DNA from: Candidatus Parcubacteria bacterium
Lineage (GTDB): Bacteria > Patescibacteriota > Minisyncoccia > Phycocordibacterales > GCA-2747955
Direction of reading: 5' to 3'
Length of the DNA stretch: 19,610 bases
NCBI GenBank assembly: GCA_027039745.1
Contig: JALUMP010000130.1
Location: forward strand, 1-19,610
Under the pieces are notes generated by a model, which saw only the letters and a list, made by a program, of their open reading frames with translations, did no database searches and was not told the origin of the DNA. Position 1 is the stretch's first letter; each line of letters opens with the position of its first letter. Shown one piece after another: positions 13,392 through 19,610 of this stretch. Position numbers and translations under genes: made by a program.

Positions 13392-13961
13392 TTAATTAAA
13401 TATTGCTATTATATCATTTTTTTTCAACAAAGAAACAAATATTAAAAGAAATAAAAAAATAGGAATCCAAACTTCATTAAACATGTCTATTTTTTTCAAT
13501 GAAATGAATTTAAACTTATCATAACCTAAAACTTTTTCCAAACTTTCATCTGATGTTCTTCCCTTTTCTATATTCTTATAATATCCATCCATTACTCTAT
13601 ATAGATCAAAGGCCATAAATAATAAAAATGCAGATAGTATAACAAGATTTATGTTTTTAGATATATAAGCAACATATCCAGATACAATAGCTGGAGAAAA
13701 AGCAATTAATATATTAAAAAAGTCTACATCCAATTTTTCTATTTTATTTAATAAAACTTCTTTTCCCCCAAATTCTGATGTTGAATTTTCTTCTATTTTT
13801 TTTGTAAAAGAAGACAATGTATCTTTTATTGAAAAATTCACTTTTTTTCTATTTGCTCTTTTGATTGAATCTTCAAAAAAACAACCACTTCTTGTATTTA
13901 AACCAAAAAAACCTACAAGAGAAATAAAAAATGTAAAAACAAGTACATAATAATCAATCAT
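13392..13961 (-). CDS. Unknown four-helix membrane protein upstream of traL
   Basis: I do not recognise this 189-residue protein. It has a hydrophobic N-terminus (about 4-21), a polar, charged segment (about 30-78) and three more likely helices (about 81-99, 104-122, 164-180). The polar part holds RANRKKVNF and a Cys at 27. In F the pilin gene traA is here, but length and charge distribution do not suit a pilin. SXT-like operons also have an uncharacterised gene between traD and traL, so this may be the local equivalent. Its ATG overlaps the upstream stop as ATGA, implying coupled translation with the secreted Sel1-like gene; AAAAGGA is 10 bases upstream. Confidence 0.68.
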   Translation of the reverse strand: MIDYYVLVFTFFISLVGFFGLNTRSGCFFEDSIKRANRKKVNFSIKDTLSSFTKKIEENSTSEFGGKEVLLNKIEKLDVDFFNILIAFSPAIVSGYVAYISKNINLVILSAFLLFMAFDLYRVMDGYYKNIEKGRTSDESLEKVLGYDKFKFISLKKIDMFNEVWIPIFLFLLIFVSLLKKNDIIAIFN

Positions 13962-14494
13962 TTGTCACAAATCCTTTTAATTAAATTTTGTTTAACTCCA
14001 TATCGTGCAGCTTGATGAAGATATCTGCAGTCATTGTGATTTTTATTATATCTTGCCATTCCTAAATAATAAAAACAAACCCCTTTATTTCTTCTAGTAA
14101 AACATTCACCTGGTTTAAAAAACTTATCAACTTTTCCAGATTTTCCTATTCTTGACATGTAATCTGCATATTCATATTTTCCTGATTTTCCTTCATATCT
14201 GACATCTGAATCAGCAGCAAATAAATACCATTTTTCTATTTTTTTATTTACTTTATGATAACCGTAATCATAAGCCATGGCACAAACTAATGCTGCTTTT
14301 GGATCAAAATCACAATTTTGATACATATCCGATAAATCACTTTCACTTAAATTTGCATCTTTTACAAAAGACACAAATTTATCATAATCTGGATAAGATA
14401 TAGAATAAGACATATCTTGATTAGTTAACTCATCTGCTGCTAATGAAAATGTAAAACTAGCCAATGCAAATAAAATTATTAATATATTTTTCAT
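13958..14494 (-). CDS. Secreted cysteine-rich Sel1/Hcp-like repeat protein
   Basis: The protein has 178 residues with a Sec signal (MKNILIILFALASFTFSLAA, cut near 19-20). The mature part has six Cys (61, 71, 131, 140, 156, 176), an even number suited to periplasmic disulphides. Two stretches resemble Sel1-type helical repeats: AALVCAMAYDYGY...KKIEKWYLFAA (67-94) and GVCFYYLGMARYNKNHNDCR followed by HQAARYG. Disulphide-linked Sel1 repeats are typical of the Hcp proteins of Helicobacter and Campylobacter, but the match here is weak. It likely acts as a periplasmic protein-binding scaffold in the transfer apparatus. The ATG has AAAGGA 6 bases upstream and a likely promoter at 14516-14524. Confidence 0.65.
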   Translation of the reverse strand: MKNILIILFALASFTFSLAADELTNQDMSYSISYPDYDKFVSFVKDANLSESDLSDMYQNCDFDPKAALVCAMAYDYGYHKVNKKIEKWYLFAADSDVRYEGKSGKYEYADYMSRIGKSGKVDKFFKPGECFTRRNKGVCFYYLGMARYNKNHNDCRYLHQAARYGVKQNLIKRICDK

Positions 14495-14515
14495 ATATTT
14501 TCCTTTCTTTTTTAT

Positions 14516-14524
14516 ATTATAACA
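14516..14524 (-). promoter_or_regulatory. Extended -10 promoter inside the tra operon, after traD
   Basis: Minus-strand TGTTATAAT is a perfect TGn-TATAAT box in the 52-base gap between traD and the Sel1-like gene. The leader would be only about 15 bases but would include the AAAGGA site. It would let the channel genes traL-E-K-B-V be transcribed apart from traD. Confidence 0.5.
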
Positions 14525-14546
14525 TTTTAAGAGACAAAAAAGACAA

Positions 14547-16241
14547 TTATTTTAATTTTTCTAAAAAATCACTTTCTTTTGTATCTTTTTTTTCTTTTTC
14601 TTCAAATTCAGTCATTCTTCTTTTTCTTATTTCCTCTGCAAAATTTTCCATCATTTTTTCAGATTCAAGTTTTGGCATTTTTATAAAATATTTTGCATCT
14701 GGAACGAAAGGTCCTTTTACTAATATTTTTTGTGGTCCACGTTGAAACAAAAAATGCTGTTCAGGCAATTCAGCTACATGAGAATCATTTAATAAGTTTT
14801 CTTCCCCTCTTTGTGCTGTAGAACGAATATCTCTTTTTGTTCCACCTGAACTATCACTAATTTGTTTTTTAAAACCAAAAGATTTGGAAACTCTTTCTCT
14901 TGAAGTTTCATCATTCATCCTTAGATATATCTTAATATTAGTATTATCTGAAATAATTCTGGATATATCTTCACCTACAACTGCATCAAAGTCAGAAAAG
15001 GCTTGAGTAAAAATCATTATTCTTAATCCTAATCCACCTGCTTTATTAAACAATTTTTCTACTCCTGGATAAAGAACAGAACCTCCTTCGTCAACACATA
15101 AGCCAACTTGTCGTGGTAGCATCCTTCCTGTTCCCCCTATTCTACCATAAAGAGATGTTAACATTGCAAAAAATATTTTAACCAAAGCATCTGATGCTCC
15201 TTCAAATATTAAAGGAAAAGGCTGAACTATTAAAATCAAACTTTTTGTTGGATCATACATTTTGTCTATAATCGGATTTATTTTTGCTGTGGATAAAATC
15301 TTGCCAATATCTCCACTTGACAATTGAGAAATTAATGTTTCATAAGAACTTCCTACTTTTATAAAATAATCATCTGGTTTTTTTATCATCTTATCTAAAT
15401 TTGCCAATGCTTGCATTCTTAAAGCCACCAAACCTTGAGTATGCTCAACTTCTATTAATTCTTCATTTATTGATTCAATATAACTCTTTAAAACTTCCAT
15501 ACCATGCTTTGAAGAATACGCTGCTAAATCTGAAAAAGTAACTAATGTTCTTAATGGGGGGATTGCTCTGTCTATTTGGACAGGAGAAATCGGATTTGAA
15601 ACTCTTGTTGCTAAATCAGGATTCATTATGTTTAAAATTTCATCTGTAATCTCACCAGGTTTCTCATATCTCTCATATTCTTCAAATATTGCTGCTTTTA
15701 TTCTTTCTGGATTCGATGTTTTTTCTATATAATCTAAAGCTAAACAAATAGCAAAAACTGTATCCGCTCCCATATTTTTATAAAAATCCTCATCTGCTTG
15801 AATGATATTTCTAATTAAACTTGTAATTTCTTCATTAGACATATAATACAAGGGATTAAATAAAAGTGAAAATTCTGGATATAAAGGAGATACATATTTA
15901 AAACTATCTAATTTGTTATGAGTTTCAACATATTCCAATATCCAAGCTATAATTTCTTGACCTTCTGATCCTTTAGGATCAACAATAATTAAATCCATTC
16001 CAACTTCAATCATTTGTTCAACAAAAGACATCATAAGTCTTGTCTTTCCTACTCTTGTTGTTCCAAAAACAACTAAATGTCCATTTAAATTCTTCCAAGG
16101 AACATATACAGGTTCAATTAATGAAGTTGGATCGGTGAGACTTTTTCCAAATCCAACTAAAAGCCCTTTATTCAAATCTCTTTTAAAATTTTTATTTTTT
16201 AATTTAGATTTTTCAATACTCTTTTTTCTTGAAAATATCAT
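14547..16241 (-). CDS. traD: TraD-like type IV coupling ATPase without membrane domain
   Basis: The coupling protein brings the relaxase-DNA complex to the channel. This 564-residue ATPase has Walker A GTTRVGKT (60-67), the strand DLIIVDPKG (83-91), Walker B VGLCVDEGG (Asp384, Glu385) and the sensor-like IFTQAFSDF (410-418). The H-vvFGTTRVGKTRL...DPKG arrangement is closest to the SXT/TOL subfamily of TraD, which partners MOBH relaxases. Unlike most family members it has no N-terminal transmembrane helices: Walker A begins at residue 60 and the preceding part is basic and soluble. The AAAGGG site 7 bases ahead of the ATG and the upstream gene's stop 16 bases away make a missed N-terminus unlikely. 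The C-terminus is a charged tail (KRRMTEFEEKEKKDTKESD), suited to cargo or TraC contacts. Confidence 0.9.
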   Translation of the reverse strand: MIFSRKKSIEKSKLKNKNFKRDLNKGLLVGFGKSLTDPTSLIEPVYVPWKNLNGHLVVFGTTRVGKTRLMMSFVEQMIEVGMDLIIVDPKGSEGQEIIAWILEYVETHNKLDSFKYVSPLYPEFSLLFNPLYYMSNEEITSLIRNIIQADEDFYKNMGADTVFAICLALDYIEKTSNPERIKAAIFEEYERYEKPGEITDEILNIMNPDLATRVSNPISPVQIDRAIPPLRTLVTFSDLAAYSSKHGMEVLKSYIESINEELIEVEHTQGLVALRMQALANLDKMIKKPDDYFIKVGSSYETLISQLSSGDIGKILSTAKINPIIDKMYDPTKSLILIVQPFPLIFEGASDALVKIFFAMLTSLYGRIGGTGRMLPRQVGLCVDEGGSVLYPGVEKLFNKAGGLGLRIMIFTQAFSDFDAVVGEDISRIISDNTNIKIYLRMNDETSRERVSKSFGFKKQISDSSGGTKRDIRSTAQRGEENLLNDSHVAELPEQHFLFQRGPQKILVKGPFVPDAKYFIKMPKLESEKMMENFAEEIRKRRMTEFEEKEKKDTKESDFLEKLK

Positions 16242-16256
16242 GCAATACCCTTTATA

Positions 16257-18191
16257 TTAATTGTTCTTAATTGATGTACCGAAAAAATATTGCCAAGCAT
16301 GAAAAGCACCTAATCCTTTTTCTTCTAAATTGATTTCAGAAAATAAATCAGTAAAATATCCTTCTTGAGATAATGCTATCTGTTCTCCAACAAAAGGAAT
16401 CCATTTACCATGCATAATTCTATTTGCAGCTGAAATATTTAAAGAAATAATATCATTATAATCAAGAACTGTTGTCTTTTCTTCTTTTGAAAAATCACCT
16501 ATTTTAACTATTCTGTTTCGTAATTTTTCTATACCAATTTTAACTTGTGTTCCTTCTGGAATATTTTTAATTGATGGAAAAGATAAATTTCCTTCTTTTA
16601 CCATTTTTAAATTTGTATATTCTAATCCAACAATCTCACTTAATTCTTTCTGTTCTTTATATGAGAAATTTGGAAGTTCATAAGCTGACTGCATCGAAAT
16701 CATTAAAAATTCTTTAATATATTTAGAAAACATTGGTTGTCTATATTTTCCTAAAATATTTTCACCTTCTTTATCATATTTTTCAATAGAGAGAACTAAT
16801 GGTGCTTTGTTTTCTGTATCGGAATATAATCCAATTGTGTATTTTTTTTGCCCACCCGCTTCTGCTTTTATAATATGTAAACGTTTTCTTATTGTCGTTT
16901 CATCTTCATCAAATTCTTTATTATTTGCTTTTGTTATTGTTTCTAAAAAATAAATCCATTTACCATGCAAACCTAATGATAATTCATCAATAGAATTAAC
17001 ATATGTTGGTTCATCTGTTCCTGGAAGAAAATGCTTTATATATCCAGCTTTCCCCTCTTCAAACATTCTTTCTTTTGTTGACACTGAAATAGAAAAGAAA
17101 TTCATATATTCTTTTCCTGTTTTTTTAACAGTTTTCAATTTAGGAACACTATTGAAACCAACTGCTATATCACTTTCCAATAAATTTATATGATAAAAAA
17201 CTTGTTTTCCAAATTTTTCCTTATCTACTTCATTGGCAAGAGAAGAATGTTTTAATTGAGATGTGGTTAAGAATAAAAATAATCCAGCAAGTAATCTATT
17301 GTTAAACATAATATCAATTGATTTATTTTCATCAAAAACAAAAGAATCTTCATTCTTCTTCATTTTTTTAATATTCAATCCTAAAATAAAATCATTATAT
17401 TTAAATGTAGAAATCTGTCTATAATTACTAACTATTGTATCCAAGTCATTTTCTATTCCAAAACCAAAAATTAGCATATCAACTAAATAATTTAAATTTA
17501 ATATTTCCTGACCATGTAAAAATGTATCACCAAATACAATAGAATTATCTATTTTACTTATCGAAATCAATTCAGGATCAGATAAAACTTCTGAATCACT
17601 ATCTATTGTTTGAGAATTAGAATATATAAAATTAAAAATTCTACTATCTATAGACATCATGCTTTTAATAATATTAAGCATTAATAAAACATCTCTTTTT
17701 GTAAATCTTAATTCCACAAGCTCAATCTCTTTTTCATCAACAATAACATTTATGGCAATCATAACTTTATATCTAGTTAAAGCGTGTTCTTTATCATCTT
17801 TATCAAATTTTCTGACTTTTTTTCTATTATTTGTTATTCTTAATTTGTAGTTATTATTGCCTCTTTTGTCTTCTTTTAAACGAAGATTTGTTTCAAGATG
17901 TTCTTCTCCTGCTAATTGATATCTAATATTATATAAATATGTAGACACACCCTCTACTAAGGTAGAGACAAAGGTTATTAATTGTCTAGTATCAAGTATA
18001 AGTTTTATATTATGAAATGAGTGTGCTACTTCAAAATCATTTCTATATGATTTTGTGTAAACTTCATCATTGTTTTTTTCGAAGAATTTAAAAGTAATTC
18101 CTTCTAATCTATTCTCTTCTGAATAACTTGGTGCTGCTGAAAAAATCAAATGTTTTAAATTTATTTGAGTTATTTTTTTATTTATCATCAT
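16257..18191 (-). CDS. Large unknown protein with duplicated HGKWI element
   Basis: I do not recognise this 644-residue protein. It is cytoplasmic by appearance, with no signal or membrane helix, beta-rich and charged. The pentapeptide HGKWI occurs twice, at 409-413 (LHGKWIYFLE) and 594-598 (MHGKWIPFVG), with identical codons, and a weaker relative FLHGQEIL lies earlier, suggesting repeated domains about 185 residues apart. Position next to traD, where SXT elements carry the relaxase traI, makes a DNA-processing role attractive, but I see no HUH motif, relaxase tyrosine cluster or HD motif. Two ATGs are adjacent (18189-18191 and 18186-18188); the AAAAGGA site suits the second better. The stop is 15 bases before traD. 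Confidence 0.65.
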   Translation of the reverse strand: MMINKKITQINLKHLIFSAAPSYSEENRLEGITFKFFEKNNDEVYTKSYRNDFEVAHSFHNIKLILDTRQLITFVSTLVEGVSTYLYNIRYQLAGEEHLETNLRLKEDKRGNNNYKLRITNNRKKVRKFDKDDKEHALTRYKVMIAINVIVDEKEIELVELRFTKRDVLLMLNIIKSMMSIDSRIFNFIYSNSQTIDSDSEVLSDPELISISKIDNSIVFGDTFLHGQEILNLNYLVDMLIFGFGIENDLDTIVSNYRQISTFKYNDFILGLNIKKMKKNEDSFVFDENKSIDIMFNNRLLAGLFLFLTTSQLKHSSLANEVDKEKFGKQVFYHINLLESDIAVGFNSVPKLKTVKKTGKEYMNFFSISVSTKERMFEEGKAGYIKHFLPGTDEPTYVNSIDELSLGLHGKWIYFLETITKANNKEFDEDETTIRKRLHIIKAEAGGQKKYTIGLYSDTENKAPLVLSIEKYDKEGENILGKYRQPMFSKYIKEFLMISMQSAYELPNFSYKEQKELSEIVGLEYTNLKMVKEGNLSFPSIKNIPEGTQVKIGIEKLRNRIVKIGDFSKEEKTTVLDYNDIISLNISAANRIMHGKWIPFVGEQIALSQEGYFTDLFSEINLEEKGLGAFHAWQYFFGTSIKNN

Positions 18192-18217
18192 ATTTCCTTT
18201 TTTTATATTTTTATTAT

Positions 18218-19610
18218 TTAATGTTCACAAAAAGCAGTTGCTTCTTTATTCGATATTTTTATTATATTTGGTGGATATTTTAGAATTATACCACTTTCTT
18301 TAGGAAAAATTTCTTCTATAAAATAATGTGAGAGTTTTATTACATTATCTTTACAATATTTGTTTTCATTTTTTTCAATAGAAACAAATTCAAATGGCTT
18401 ATATTGATCAGAAATCATAAATTCAGGATTTGCTGTTATAAATTTCAATATATTCAACAAATCTCTCATTCCTTTTTTTGATTTTAAATGATTTTCAATT
18501 GCTATTTTGACACCATCTAATTGTGTAACACTAATAGAAATTGCTTTTATAATAGAATATTTTGAAATTAAAAATATTTTATCAGGAGTTGTTGTACCTA
18601 TTCCATCTATTGCAAATAAATTCTTAATAAATACATCTTGCACTTTTTCTTCATTATCATTAAACATATCAATAACTTCATCTAAATCAACAGTAGAACC
18701 AACTATAGTTGATTGATCGCATAGAGGTAGTGATTCTAAATGAAAAAATGAGGCAAAGAATGCTTCTGCTTCATCTCGTCCTGACAATTCAAATTCTTTA
18801 TTTTCTTTTTTTATAGATATATTTAAATCATCATCGTCTTCTTCTATATCATCAAAATCATCATTTAAATCATCATCGTCTTCTTCTATATCATCAAAAT
18901 TAACTTCCTCTTCCATATCATCTAAGAAGTTTTCATCTGCTTCATTTTCATCATTTAATATATCTAAATAATATTTATTCATATTTTTCATAGTATCTTC
19001 ATCAGATTCTTTACTTTCATCTTTTGAAGTTAAAAAGCCATCATTTTCAATCTGCTTATCTATTGCTATTTTACTCTCATTATCTTCTTTTTCTCTTGGT
19101 TTTTTATCTTCTTTTTCGAATTTTGCATTTTCATTCTCTATATTATTATTTTTATTTAATTTTTCTGATATACTTTTATTTTCAACTATCTCTTCTTCTG
19201 TATCTAAATGATTAGTTCTTAATTCATCAAAAATATCTTTTTCTTCATTTTCATCATTCTTTTCTGATATAACTAAGCTTTCCTTTGAACTATTTAGCCT
19301 TATTATTATTTCTCCATTTTCATTAACAATAGGAGAATAGTCTTTTGTTAAAAAAATTAAAGATTCAAAAGGAATTGGAATTTTACCATCAAATTCTGGT
19401 TGACCTTCATTTGAATAATGTTTTAAATGTTTTTCAAACAAAGAATTTCTTAATTCTAAATCATCTTTTGTTATTTCTCCATCAATACAAATATTTATTT
19501 TATTTCCATTTGGCTCAACACAATCTGCAATAACCTCTTTATTTATTTTTCTTTTGTTTATTTTTCTTGATTGAAAGTTAAATTTAGGAACAATAAATAA
19601 AAAAAATAAA
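18218..19610 (-). CDS. Acidic low-complexity protein, N-terminus beyond right edge
   Basis: The frame stays open to the edge of the window. A shorter reading could start at TTG 19439-19441, but that has no ribosome site and the upstream 56 codons are free of stops and protein-like, so the gene is partial, with at least 464 codons. The visible N-terminal end is hydrophobic (LFFLFIVPKF), then basic (QSRKINKRKINK), like the exit of a membrane helix into the cytoplasm. A soluble domain follows, then a highly charged disordered region with a 14-residue acidic repeat (DDIEEDDDD core, twice), and a folded C-terminal domain (about the last 180 residues, from SGRDEAEAFFASFF). Function unknown. It precedes the unknown 644-residue gene and traD, so it is part of the transfer operon; a membrane partner for the soluble TraD is one idea. 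Confidence 0.65.
   Translation of the reverse strand, partial: LFFLFIVPKFNFQSRKINKRKINKEVIADCVEPNGNKINICIDGEITKDDLELRNSLFEKHLKHYSNEGQPEFDGKIPIPFESLIFLTKDYSPIVNENGEIIIRLNSSKESLVISEKNDENEEKDIFDELRTNHLDTEEEIVENKSISEKLNKNNNIENENAKFEKEDKKPREKEDNESKIAIDKQIENDGFLTSKDESKESDEDTMKNMNKYYLDILNDENEADENFLDDMEEEVNFDDIEEDDDDLNDDFDDIEEDDDDLNISIKKENKEFELSGRDEAEAFFASFFHLESLPLCDQSTIVGSTVDLDEVIDMFNDNEEKVQDVFIKNLFAIDGIGTTTPDKIFLISKYSIIKAISISVTQLDGVKIAIENHLKSKKGMRDLLNILKFITANPEFMISDQYKPFEFVSIEKNENKYCKDNVIKLSHYFIEEIFPKESGIILKYPPNIIKISNKEATAFCEH
18821..18900 (-). repeat. Two 38-bp direct repeats in the acidic coding region
   Basis: Identical 38-base copies lie at 18821-18858 and 18863-18900, a 42-base period, encoding a 14-residue Asp/Glu unit repeated twice in frame. 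Exact identity at the DNA level points to recent duplication by slippage; copy number may vary among relatives. Confidence 0.85.

Noticed and set aside
18821..18900. Repeats as a possible CRISPR array or iteron origin
   Set aside because: There are only two copies with a 4-base gap, in frame in a protein-coding region, so they are coding repeats.
19024..19215. Plus-strand frames rich in Leu/Tyr/Phe near the right edge
   Set aside because: They are shadows of the acidic low-complexity coding region on the minus strand.

Overview
The window is a very AT-rich stretch (G+C about a quarter by eye) of a Gram-negative bacterium. Nearly every gene lies on the minus strand, tightly packed, with strong AAAGGA-type ribosome binding sites. 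The promoters I can see are extended -10 boxes (TGn-TATAAT) without a clear -35. Together with a Hcp/Sel1-like cysteine-rich secreted protein, this fits Campylobacterota (an Arcobacter- or Sulfurimonas-like host) best. That assignment is inference; no 16S or housekeeping gene is present.

Right and centre (about 3.9-19.6 kb, minus strand, read right to left): an F/SXT-type (MPF-F) conjugative type IV secretion operon. The order is an acidic protein cut by the right edge, a large unknown protein, a TraD-like coupling ATPase without membrane helices, a secreted Sel1-like Cys-rich protein, a 4-helix membrane protein, TraL, TraE, TraK, TraB, TraV, a periplasmic coiled-coil protein, a periplasmic SH3 protein, TraC, an unknown basic protein, and an HD-domain metal hydrolase. 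The traL-E-K-B-V...C order is that of F and of SXT/IncA-C elements, and the coupling protein most resembles the SXT/TOL TraD type, the partner of MOBH relaxases. Pilin, TraU/W/N/F/H/G and a full-length relaxase are not in the window. The operon ends at a hairpin plus T-tract (3801-3847) that reads leftward. Internal promoters are likely ahead of traC and just after traD, so this is a plasmid or an integrative conjugative element.

Left (1-3.3 kb, minus strand): an overlapping four-gene operon for making a polyprenyl-phosphate-linked D-arabinofuranose donor. It contains a UbiA-type phosphoribosyltransferase, a GtrA-like membrane protein, a natural fusion of DprE1-like FAD oxidase and DprE2-like SDR reductase, and the start of a HAD phosphatase cut by the left edge. 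This is the decaprenylphosphoryl-arabinose pathway known from mycobacterial cell walls and from arabinosylated type IV pili in some Pseudomonas. Finding it beside a conjugation operon suggests an accessory glycan or glycosylation module carried by the element.

Between the two modules is a single plus-strand gene of unknown function (3428-3802). It is divergent from the sugar operon, with two back-to-back extended -10 promoters in the 107-bp gap, and convergent with the tra operon.
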